Below the pieces are notes generated by a model. It had not been told where the DNA came from and did no database searches. It was given only the letters and a program-made list of their open reading frames with translations. From an uncultured bacterium (GTDB lineage Bacteria > Cyanobacteriota > Vampirovibrionia > Gastranaerophilales > Gastranaerophilaceae), in assembly GCA_902462155.1 (NCBI GenBank), contig CABQAQ010000002.1, positions 169,056 to 233,055 of the forward strand: a stretch of 64,000 nucleotides of DNA. Reading direction: 5' to 3'. Positions 17,567 to 25,069 of the stretch are shown piece after piece (position 1 is the first letter of the stretch; each line of letters opens with the position of its first letter). The position numbers and the translations under genes are program-made.

Positions 17567-18748
17567 TTAGTAAATTTCAAAACTCTTCTCATCTTTAATG
17601 TTCATAAGAACTTTTACAGACTTGCCGTTCTCAAGTGTAATTAGAACAGGGCATCCTTGTTTTTCATTTTTACTATCGTGATGTAAAAAATTACTTTTTC
17701 TATGATAGTAACTTGATAAAAATTGAACATTTTTAACTTTTTGTCCTTTTAAACTTTTATTTAATCTACTCCCTTCTTCAAAAGTTATACTATTGTTATT
17801 CAGTCCTGAACATAGTAAATCAGAATAATACTCATTTTCTTCTTGAATCCTTTGCAATTTCTGAAATATTTGGGAACGCTTTTCTTGACACTTTAATAAT
17901 TTAATACCATTTCCAATTTCTTGATTTTTCTCGTTTCCTAATAATTGCATTTGTATTTTTATTTCCGGAGATTTATCTGTATGGCCTTTTTCTTTTAATT
18001 TTAAAATATTACTAAGAATTTTTTCTTGCCTTTCTTGAGCTAAATCTTTTAATTGTTTATATTCTATTTCTTCTTTGTCTATTTTATCTAATTTTTTTAA
18101 ATAAACTTTTCCAAAATAATTTTTTATTATATCTCTATTTTTTTTTATATAGTCAGGATTAGAATCAAATTTTCCTTCTTTCTTTACCAATGAAACATTC
18201 TGTGAAGTTATTATATTTCTTATCATTCTATTATTAATACTTTGTCCGTGTACTTCATAATCATCCTTATCATTTTTTTTCTTTTTAGTTTTTTTATTAA
18301 TTAAAGCTAAAGCAACAGAACCATCTTTAAACTTAATTGTTACCGGATATCCAGACTCTTTTTTTACTCCTTTTTTTTGAATTGTTTCCTCCATATTATC
18401 TGATAATATATCTTCTACAGTATTACCTTGCAAAATATTTTCTGTTATAAGCTTACCTAAAGTACTATTATGATTAAAATGTATTGCCGATTGATTCAAA
18501 GCAGTTTTTACAGAATCACATAAATTTTCTACATATATTCTCTTCTGTAGTGATTTCTCTTCTATATGAGTATCTGAAATCTGTAATTGATCATTTTGCA
18601 TTGGTAACTCAACCTTAATAATGTTTTCGTTATCTACTTTTACTTTTTTTTGTGTACTATTAGATTGATCTTCAACCTTATTTGGAGAAACAATGCTTTG
18701 TCTTTTGAAAGATTTAGATAAATTTAATTCCATTATATTTATATCCAT
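17567..18748 (-). CDS. Unrecognised protein with two copies of the shared island domain
   Basis: A 393-residue soluble protein without a recognisable family. The N-terminal 80 residues are polar. A first copy of the island domain spans about 81-168 (with SGYPVTIKFKDGSVALALI), a Lys/Glu-rich helical middle covers about 170-310, and a second copy ends the protein (about 314-393, with SRLNKSLKGQKV and QGCPVLITLENGKSVKVL). The second copy aligns especially well with the end of the protein at 20126-20821. Lys-rich insertions (KKTKKKKND) interrupt copy one. It lies 17 bases after the coiled-coil gene and 24 before the repeat protein, in one transcript. An ATG at 18733 is an alternative start. Confidence 0.75.
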   Translation of the reverse strand: MDINIMELNLSKSFKRQSIVSPNKVEDQSNSTQKKVKVDNENIIKVELPMQNDQLQISDTHIEEKSLQKRIYVENLCDSVKTALNQSAIHFNHNSTLGKLITENILQGNTVEDILSDNMEETIQKKGVKKESGYPVTIKFKDGSVALALINKKTKKKKNDKDDYEVHGQSINNRMIRNIITSQNVSLVKKEGKFDSNPDYIKKNRDIIKNYFGKVYLKKLDKIDKEEIEYKQLKDLAQERQEKILSNILKLKEKGHTDKSPEIKIQMQLLGNEKNQEIGNGIKLLKCQEKRSQIFQKLQRIQEENEYYSDLLCSGLNNNSITFEEGSRLNKSLKGQKVKNVQFLSSYYHRKSNFLHHDSKNEKQGCPVLITLENGKSVKVLMNIKDEKSFEIY

Positions 18749-18765
18749 ATTTTAATTTATAACTC

Positions 18766-19911
18766 CTAATCAAGTGTTGCCAATATTTCATCTATCTCTT
18801 TTTCTTGTGCTTTTTTTATTTTGCTTAAATACTGTATATTACGCTTATTATCCTCTTCTTCTACCATTTCAAGAAATTTCTTTTTTATAGCAATTCCTTG
18901 GTTTAATCTAGCTTTTCTCCTCATTAATTGTATTATTCTTGTTTCATTAGCCTTTTTCAGTGCTGGTATTAATTCTTCAAATTCTTCTAACTTCATTTCT
19001 GTCTGATAAAAAAAGATTTCTTCGTCTTGTAATTTTTCACTTATCTCGTCTATTTTATTTCTACGCTTCACCTCATTTGATAACATTTTGCTTTGGGTTA
19101 GATAAAACATTACTGATTCTCTATTACCCTTTCTCGCTGCTTTCTTTGCTTTATCTTGTAATGAACATAAAGTCTCATATGTATAAGAATCACGCTCATT
19201 AGGTAATACATCTCCATTTGCTACTTTATATAACATCTCTTTTACTAGCATTGTTACTAAAGTTACATCAAATTCTTCAAGGATTTTTTCTATTTCAATT
19301 TTTATATCCCATATCTCTTGAAATGAACTTACATCGACCTCTGAAATATCTTGACTAGATATTTCTTTTTTCAATTTTATTATTTCGTTAACACAACTAT
19401 TCGCTACTTTTGCTATTCTTTCGATCTTGTTCTCTTCATTGTCCAGTTCACTTTTTGATTCGTTTATTATATATCCTAGCGATTTATACAATAAGCCAAC
19501 AGATAAATTAATATAACAATTTAAAACAATTATTCTTATATCAATAAAAAAATTAAATACATTATCATCTTCTATTTCTTCTATATCATATAGAAAATTT
19601 TCTATATCTTCTATTGCTTCAATAATAATATTAATCAAGTCACTGTCTAATGTTTCTTTATTATATAATTTTTCTTTTATATTTTTAACAATATCAAAAA
19701 ATTCAGTAAAACTTTCTTTTCCTTCAGGAATTTTTTCATCAATATTAAATGATTGCAATTCTGAAATAATTTTATCTAATAACTCTTGAGTTGTTTTCTT
19801 TAATTTTTCCGGCTTTGTAATACTATCTTTACTTAGCTGTTTTAAATAATTATATAAATTATTTAATGACTCTTCTTTTGATATCTCTTTTTGATTTGAC
19901 ATCTGCTCCAT
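18766..19911 (-). CDS. Unrecognised all-helical coiled-coil protein of the island
   Basis: A 381-residue protein when started at the ATG at 19911; a TTG at 19929 would add six residues. Composition is dominated by Glu, Lys, Ile and Leu, and heptad-like runs through most of its length predict long helices. There is no membrane segment, signal peptide or copy of the island domain. It is the first gene of the unit that continues with the two domain-bearing proteins at 17567 and 16052. Its upstream region carries the same two sequence blocks as the gene at 20126-20821. Partnership with the domain proteins is inferred from co-transcription only. Confidence 0.7.
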   Translation of the reverse strand: MEQMSNQKEISKEESLNNLYNYLKQLSKDSITKPEKLKKTTQELLDKIISELQSFNIDEKIPEGKESFTEFFDIVKNIKEKLYNKETLDSDLINIIIEAIEDIENFLYDIEEIEDDNVFNFFIDIRIIVLNCYINLSVGLLYKSLGYIINESKSELDNEENKIERIAKVANSCVNEIIKLKKEISSQDISEVDVSSFQEIWDIKIEIEKILEEFDVTLVTMLVKEMLYKVANGDVLPNERDSYTYETLCSLQDKAKKAARKGNRESVMFYLTQSKMLSNEVKRRNKIDEISEKLQDEEIFFYQTEMKLEEFEELIPALKKANETRIIQLMRRKARLNQGIAIKKKFLEMVEEEDNKRNIQYLSKIKKAQEKEIDEILATLD

Positions 19912-19943
19912 AATCCCTATCCCATACAACTTATTATATAAAT

Positions 19944-20010
19944 TATATATACGACATTATAAAAAAAATATTTAATTATAAGAAAAATATATTAAATTTT
20001 TGTTACATTT
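19944..20010 (-). promoter_or_regulatory. Shared bipartite upstream element, copy 1
   Basis: On the minus strand AAATGTAACAAAAATTTAA (19992-20010) is followed after 34 bases by ATGTCGTATATATA (19944-19957), which ends 32 bases before the ATG of the coiled-coil gene. Both blocks occur identically upstream of the gene at 20126-20821 with a 35-base gap. The proximal block contains a plausible -10 (TATATA); the distal block would then lie where an activator binds. Confidence 0.65.
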
Positions 20011-20042
20011 ATATAAATTTACTTAAATAATTCACATTCGAC

Positions 20043-20089
20043 AAAATAGACACTACTATCAAATGTTACTTTGTAGTAATGTCTATTTT
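20043..20089 (-). terminator. Probable terminator after the 20.1-20.8 kb gene
   Basis: AAAATAGACACTACTATCAAA (left arm, one mismatch and one bulge) pairs with TTTGTAGTAATGTCTATTTT across a 6-base loop. It lies 37 bases beyond the minus-strand stop at 20126. The T-run on that strand is short, so efficiency is uncertain; it separates this gene from the following three-gene unit. Confidence 0.55.
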
Positions 20090-20125
20090 TTGTAATTTAT
20101 TATATATTTTAATTTTTATAAATTA

Positions 20126-20821
20126 TTACTTTTCAACATACCTATGAAATTCAAAAATTCCCTCATCGTTTTTATGGACTAATGCTTTTAAAACTGTTCC
20201 ATCTGAACATGTTATTTGAGCAAGGTAACCTGTTTGTTTAATCAGTCCCCAGTTTTTGCTTTGGGTTATTTTTTCAGAGCTTTGAAACTTAACCTTTGAA
20301 ACCTCTTTACCTTTTAACGCTGAACTTAAACGGCTATGACTTGTAATTTTCACTTGACCCTCATTAAATGCCTTCTTTATCTTATCTTGTATATTTTGTA
20401 ATTTTTCTTGTTTTTCATCATTATCTGTTGTTTTAGCTTTAGGTATAGCTTTCAGATTTTGCTTTAGCACTTTTGTCTTAGATTTAAATCCCTCCCACCT
20501 ATCAATTTTGGTTTTTAAAGAACTTATCTCACGAGTCCTTTTTTGTATTTCTATTTTTTGACTAACCCTATCCAAGCTTTTTATCTCCTCGGCCAAAGTC
20601 TTTATGCTTTCCTTTGCAATATCAATTTTATTCTGATAGTTTTCAACATTACTATCCAGTTGTTTTTCTACACCTGTTGTAATTGCTGCTTTTTCTTGAT
20701 TGGAATTAACTTGACTAAGTCCTGTGTCAGATGGCTTTACTGTATTACTACTTTTTCTTTCTGTACCAGATACTCCTCTCATAGGTCCAGGGTTCATTCC
20801 TCCAATACTATGACTATTCAT
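20126..20821 (-). CDS. Unrecognised protein ending in the shared island domain
   Basis: A 231-residue soluble protein. The N-terminus is polar and Gly/Ser/Asn-rich, a coiled-coil helix spans about 55-125, and the C-terminal 80 residues form the shared island domain: SRLSSALKGKEVSKVKF, then QTGYLAQITCSDGTVLKALV and FEFHRY. This matches the end of the protein at 17567-18748 in motif order and spacing. It has its own promoter region, with the same two blocks as the downstream unit, and a probable terminator after it. AGGAGG precedes the start at a good distance. Function unknown. Confidence 0.75.
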   Translation of the reverse strand: MNSHSIGGMNPGPMRGVSGTERKSSNTVKPSDTGLSQVNSNQEKAAITTGVEKQLDSNVENYQNKIDIAKESIKTLAEEIKSLDRVSQKIEIQKRTREISSLKTKIDRWEGFKSKTKVLKQNLKAIPKAKTTDNDEKQEKLQNIQDKIKKAFNEGQVKITSHSRLSSALKGKEVSKVKFQSSEKITQSKNWGLIKQTGYLAQITCSDGTVLKALVHKNDEGIFEFHRYVEK

Positions 20822-20860
20822 AAAATTTTCCTCCTAACTTTATAACAAAACTATACGCAA

Positions 20861-20928
20861 TATATATACGACATCTTAAATAAAAACTTAATATATTTTA
20901 TATATATTGTTAAATTTTTGTTACATTT
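20861..20928 (-). promoter_or_regulatory. Shared bipartite upstream element, copy 2
   Basis: AAATGTAACAAAAATTTAA (minus strand, 20910-20928) is followed after 35 bases by ATGTCGTATATATA (20861-20874), 39 bases before the ATG at 20821. Both blocks are identical to those at 19944-20010 while the spacer differs, which argues for selection on the two blocks and on their distance. Confidence 0.65.
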
Positions 20929-21045
20929 GAATAAAATATGAAAAAATTTTTACAAAGAAATGTAACTAAATTAAAATAAAGTTAGCAATATTTTTTTTTA
21001 GAAGTGTTCCTAAAAATATAAAAAATAGAAAGGGAATTTTTTATT

Positions 21046-22641
21046 ATGAACTTACCTATGAATACCCCAGTTTCAACACCATACAATAATATTACAGCAA
21101 ATTATATTATAGATAAAAAACAAGAATCCGAAAATATAAATAAAACAGACAATAAAAAAACTCGGTTATCCATCTTCTATATAAATGATGTACACGGTCA
21201 AATGCCTAGAATGGAACAACTTACAAGTGCTTCGTTGGCACACGATGTATTTGTTAAATCTAACAATATTGATGGACTGAAACTCTCTTCAGGCGATATA
21301 CTTCTTGGAAGTAATAAAAATGTTAATAAAACAGCAGTATCATTCCTTAATCTTAATAATATTAATGCCTCAACACTAGGAAATCACGAGTTTGATGATA
21401 ATGCTTCTAATTTAGCCGATCATATTAAAAATTCAACAACTAAATTTTTAGGAATGAATCTTAATTTTCCAGAAAATAATAAACACAAACTAAATAACAA
21501 AATAGTAAAATCTACAATAGAAGAAGTAAATGGTAATAAGTATGGAATCATAGGTATACAACCATCTAGTTTATCCGCTAGAGTAAAAAATAATAGTAAA
21601 CTTGAAGGTATAACTGTTGATGATGATGAGCAAACAATTAAAGAACTACAAGAAGAAGTATCCTCCCTTGAAAAAAAAGGAATAAATAAAATCATCCTGT
21701 TATCTCATAGTGGAAAAGAAATGGATCAAAAAATTGCAAAAAATGTCGAAGGTATCGATGTAATTCTAGGTGGCCATTCACACGACTTAATTCAAGGTAT
21801 TAAAGAAAATGAAAATTTATTTATATCTAAAAGAAATGAGCCTATAATTATTACACAAGCCGGTCGTGATGGTAAAAATTTTGGAGTATTAGATATAGTT
21901 TTTGATAATAATGGAAAAATTATTAATGCTAAAAATGAAGTAAAAGATACAAATAATTATCCTAAAAATATTATTATGCAATTTATAGGTAACAAATTTT
22001 TTGGAAATCCTAATGTTATTGGAAATATTTCATATATAGATAAATTTCCTAATAATCCTCTGATAGAAGAAAATCCTTTTGCTAGTTTTATTGCAGATGC
22101 TATGAAAAATGAGCTTGATTGTGATATAGCTCTTATTAACAGTGGTAACTTAAGAGGAGCCTTTACTGAAGGAGAAATAACTTCACGTGATATTTCAAGT
22201 ATTGTACCATTTAACAACAAGGTTATGACCGCTTATGTTTCTGAAAAAGATCTTGTTGATGCTCTTTCTTATTTTGCAAAATCAGTAAATCAGGAAGATA
22301 ATAAACCTGGTTTATTACAAGTTTCAGGTCTAAAATATACTATCTCTGATAAGGGCAACTTAAAAAAATTATACTTTATTTCTAAAGATGGGAAAAAGCA
22401 TAAAATAGATATTAATAATCCAAGTGAAACAAAAAAATATAAAGTAGCTATGGATGATTACGTTGGAAGTGCAAATGAATGCCCTGATTGTATTAAAAAA
22501 CTTAACACACCTGAAATGATTAAGTTATACCCTTTTGATAAAGATAAACTAGCAATTGACTATATGAAAAAATTCAATAACACGCCTATTGAAATAAAGT
22601 ATGATAAACGTATTAAAGTAAAAAAAGATAATGATGATTAA
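21046..22641 (+). CDS. 5'-nucleotidase/UshA-like metallophosphatase without signal peptide
   Basis: A 531-residue two-domain enzyme. The N-terminal calcineurin-like domain has FYINDVHG (Asp48, His50), SSGDILLG (Asp84), LGNHEFDD (Asn113, His114) and LGGHSHD (about 241-247). The C-terminal 5'-nucleotidase domain has NSGNLRGAF (about 364), the substrate-binding loop, and PFNNKVM. Such enzymes dephosphorylate nucleotides, usually in the periplasm or outside the cell. Here the first 40 residues are polar (Asn, Thr, Lys) with no signal peptide or membrane helix, so the protein is either cytoplasmic or exported another way. It is convergent with the next gene, five bases apart. Confidence 0.88.
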   Translation: MNLPMNTPVSTPYNNITANYIIDKKQESENINKTDNKKTRLSIFYINDVHGQMPRMEQLTSASLAHDVFVKSNNIDGLKLSSGDILLGSNKNVNKTAVSFLNLNNINASTLGNHEFDDNASNLADHIKNSTTKFLGMNLNFPENNKHKLNNKIVKSTIEEVNGNKYGIIGIQPSSLSARVKNNSKLEGITVDDDEQTIKELQEEVSSLEKKGINKIILLSHSGKEMDQKIAKNVEGIDVILGGHSHDLIQGIKENENLFISKRNEPIIITQAGRDGKNFGVLDIVFDNNGKIINAKNEVKDTNNYPKNIIMQFIGNKFFGNPNVIGNISYIDKFPNNPLIEENPFASFIADAMKNELDCDIALINSGNLRGAFTEGEITSRDISSIVPFNNKVMTAYVSEKDLVDALSYFAKSVNQEDNKPGLLQVSGLKYTISDKGNLKKLYFISKDGKKHKIDINNPSETKKYKVAMDDYVGSANECPDCIKKLNTPEMIKLYPFDKDKLAIDYMKKFNNTPIEIKYDKRIKVKKDNDD

Positions 22642-22646
22642 TATTA

Positions 22647-22988
22647 TTAATTCATAGCTTTATATTTAGATGGTATATGTTTTTGCCAATCGTGCTCAAG
22701 ATTTTGTATAAAATTATGTGCATCTAGAACATCGTCATAAGATATAGGATCCGGACCTGTTTGTAGTTGTAAGGCTAGATCCTCTGTCGAATAATTGTTT
22801 TTTAAGTCTATTGAATTAAGACCTAAAAATGCTAGTCCAAAAGATTTTTTACAATTTTGGCATACGACTTGAATTACATATAAATCTTTTTCTGCTCTTA
22901 TTATTTTTATTGACTCATCTGTAAAATCACTTTTACATCGTGAACAACACATCTCTGAAAATAATTGTCTTATCTTATTCTTTTCCAT
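22647..22988 (-). CDS. Small zinc-ribbon protein, family not recognised
   Basis: A 113-residue protein with two Cys pairs, Cys14/15-x2-Cys18 and Cys43-x2-Cys46, spaced as in a zinc ribbon of about 35 residues. The second half is acidic/amphipathic (SIDLKNNYSTEDLALQLQ, then a stretch with SYDDVLDAHNFIQNLE). The VVCQNCKKSFGLAFLG portion reads like treble-clef zinc domains seen in small proteins of Firmicutes and related phyla. A nucleic-acid or protein-contact role is likely by analogy. It is a single-gene unit convergent with the nucleotidase gene. Confidence 0.75.
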   Translation of the reverse strand: MEKNKIRQLFSEMCCSRCKSDFTDESIKIIRAEKDLYVIQVVCQNCKKSFGLAFLGLNSIDLKNNYSTEDLALQLQTGPDPISYDDVLDAHNFIQNLEHDWQKHIPSKYKAMN

Positions 22989-23133
22989 ATCTCTCGAGCT
23001 TTCTTATTACTTATAATATAATAAAAATTTTTATAGCATTAATATAAATTAAGTTAATTTATATTAAGATCTATTTGATAAATTGTTTAATAATACTTAA
23101 ATCTGGGAATAATAAATATATAAGAGATAATAT

Positions 23134-23248
23134 AAGGAGTAAAATTATGGATTTAATTAATTTAACAATTTTTGCAATGATTACATATCTAATATTCTTT
23201 GTTATTCCAGATATTCTTGAAAAAAAAAACAATTTAAATTCTCACTAG
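23134..23248 (+). CDS. 33-residue single-span membrane peptide
   Basis: The coding part is 23147-23248; the feature starts at its ribosome site, AAGGAG at 23134-23139, seven bases before the ATG. The peptide begins MDLINLTIFAM, carries one hydrophobic helix (about residues 4-23: LINLTIFAMITYLIFFVI) and ends in a short polar tail (PDILEKKNNLNSH). It is followed by TAG and, 62 bases later, by a strong hairpin. The ideal ribosome site and clean hydrophobic helix make it more than a chance frame. It stands alone between two minus-strand genes. Function unknown. Confidence 0.55.
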
Positions 23249-23310
23249 TTAGTTTTTTCTATCTTTGTTTAAACTATTTCTTTTATCTATTTAGTCGTTT
23301 ATTTGCAAAA

Positions 23311-23344
23311 AAAGTTCCGTAATTTTTACAAATTACGGAACTTT
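23311..23344. terminator. Perfect 15-bp bidirectional terminator
   Basis: AAAGTTCCGTAATTT (23311-23325), loop TTAC, then the exact reverse complement (23330-23344). On the minus strand it is followed by a T-run and lies 20 bases beyond the stop of cysS. On the plus strand it can end the transcript of the 33-residue peptide. Confidence 0.85.
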
Positions 23345-23364
23345 ACATTTATTAATACTTATTG

Positions 23365-24921
23365 TCAATCTAAAAGTTCAATTTTGGCACCATCTTTTGT
23401 ATCTTTTATAACTATTCCTGCAGCTTTTAATATATCTCTTATATTATCAGCTGTCTTATAATCTTTATTTGATCTTGCCTCTGTCCTTTTATTTAATATT
23501 ATATCCATAATATCCGAAAAAGGTAAGTTTTTATCTTCTTTGCTTAAAAAGCTAAATTTATCTACTACTTTTAATAATTTCTTCTCTATTTCATTTTCTG
23601 CTGTATTATTTGTTGTAAAATCTAATCCTAAAATACTACATAAAATAATCAATATAGATACTGATTTCTTTACATTATCATAATTTCCATCTAAAAGAGA
23701 TTTATTTACCTTATCAACTAATGAAAATATTACAGCTAAAGCTTTTGATGTATTAAAATCATCATCCATTGCTATTATAAAATCATTGATTTCTACTCCA
23801 TCATAAATTTCTTTTAAGTCTTTTTTTGTTAACTTACCTTTACTAAATAACTCTAATTTACTTAAATTTAAATCTGACTCAGTTATAAAACCAAATTTCT
23901 TTAATAATTCGGTATTATCCTTTACCTTATAAAAATCAAAAAATTTCTCAGATGCACTGATTATAGAATTTTTTATACGCTTTACACCATTACTGGCAGC
24001 TATTAAAGCCTGATCATTAAACTCTATAGGCATTCTATAATTATTCGTCAAAATAAAAAATCTAATCGTATTCGCATCATAAGTTTGAAGTAAGTCATCT
24101 ATAGTTACAAAATTTGCTAATGATTTTGACATTTTTTGATTGTTAATAGTAACAAAACCATTATGAAGCCAATATTTTACAAACTTACAATCATTTGCAC
24201 ATTCACTTTGAGCCAACTCATTTTCGTGATGAGGAAAAATTAAATCAGCTCCACCTGCGTGGATATCAATAGTAGAACCTAAATATTTTTTAGACATTGC
24301 TGAACATTCAATATGCCACCCAGGCCTACCTTTTCCCCAAGGACTCTCATATCCGTGTTTTTCATCCCTCTTCCATAAGGCAAAGTCTAGATTCCCTCTT
24401 TTTTTGTCGGATAATTCTACTCTTATTCCTGATGATAAATCTTCTAATGGTTGTTTACTTAGTTTTCCATAATCTTTAAACTTATTTACTTGAAAATATA
24501 CATCACCATCTGCTTCATAAGCATAACCTTTCTCTATTAGTTTTTCTATTATTTCTATCATATCTTTTATACATTTTGTTGCAAATGGTTCTATATCAGG
24601 AGATAATAAATTTAATTTTTCCATTGAGGCTTTAAATGATTCATAATATGTACTTGATATCTCTTCGACTGTTTTCTTCTGATCTTCGGCTTTCTTTAAA
24701 ATTTTGTCATCTACATCTGTTACGTTTCGACAATATTTTACGTCATAACCCGAAAATTTAAGGTATCTATATACCATATCCCAAGTAATATAACATCTTG
24801 CGTGTCCTAAATGTGCTTTATCGTATACTGTCGGACCACATACATACATTTTTACTTTATTCTCTTCTATTGGAATAAAATCTGTAATATCTGCAGAATA
24901 TGAATCATATACTTTTAACAT
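23365..24921 (-). CDS. cysS: Cysteinyl-tRNA synthetase
   Basis: A 518-residue class I aminoacyl-tRNA synthetase that charges tRNA-Cys. The zinc and cysteine site is formed by Cys28 in YVCGPTVYDKAHLGHAR (HIGH motif as HLGH, 37-40), Cys in WHIECSAMSKKYLG and the His pair in FPHHENELAQSE. The KMSKS loop is KMSKS at 263-267. The C-terminal DALR/anticodon part is about 50 residues longer than in E. coli, with inserted segments near 330-370 and 425-460. It is a single-gene unit with its own terminator. Confidence 0.97.
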   Translation of the reverse strand: MLKVYDSYSADITDFIPIEENKVKMYVCGPTVYDKAHLGHARCYITWDMVYRYLKFSGYDVKYCRNVTDVDDKILKKAEDQKKTVEEISSTYYESFKASMEKLNLLSPDIEPFATKCIKDMIEIIEKLIEKGYAYEADGDVYFQVNKFKDYGKLSKQPLEDLSSGIRVELSDKKRGNLDFALWKRDEKHGYESPWGKGRPGWHIECSAMSKKYLGSTIDIHAGGADLIFPHHENELAQSECANDCKFVKYWLHNGFVTINNQKMSKSLANFVTIDDLLQTYDANTIRFFILTNNYRMPIEFNDQALIAASNGVKRIKNSIISASEKFFDFYKVKDNTELLKKFGFITESDLNLSKLELFSKGKLTKKDLKEIYDGVEINDFIIAMDDDFNTSKALAVIFSLVDKVNKSLLDGNYDNVKKSVSILIILCSILGLDFTTNNTAENEIEKKLLKVVDKFSFLSKEDKNLPFSDIMDIILNKRTEARSNKDYKTADNIRDILKAAGIVIKDTKDGAKIELLD

Positions 24922-24950
24922 TAAAATACCTCTTCTTATATAAATAAAAT

Positions 24951-24988
24951 TAAAAGTAATCTCAATATATATCTTGAAATTACTTTTA
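24951..24988 (-). terminator. Probable terminator after the glycosidase gene
   Basis: TAAAAGTAAT (24951-24960) pairs with ATTACTTTTA (24979-24988). An inner TCAA/TTGA extends the stem across a C/A mismatch. Read on the minus strand it is followed by ATTTTATTT. It is AT-rich and so moderately supported; it lies about 80 bases beyond the stop at 25070. Confidence 0.55.
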
Positions 24989-25069
24989 AAATTTTACTAT
25001 AAAAAAGATAAATTGTTAACTATACTTCTAGATCTATTAAATAGGCTAACAAAAACTTTTTAAAATATC

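Noticed and set aside
16052..20821. Prophage or mobile origin of the unknown island
   Set aside because: No integrase, transposase, terminal repeat or tRNA junction is visible, and base composition looks like the surroundings.
20958..21020. Possible third copy of the shared upstream element before the nucleotidase gene (AAATGTAACTAAATTAA)
   Set aside because: Only the first half resembles the distal block, and the proximal block is absent or shifted by about nine bases; too weak to list.
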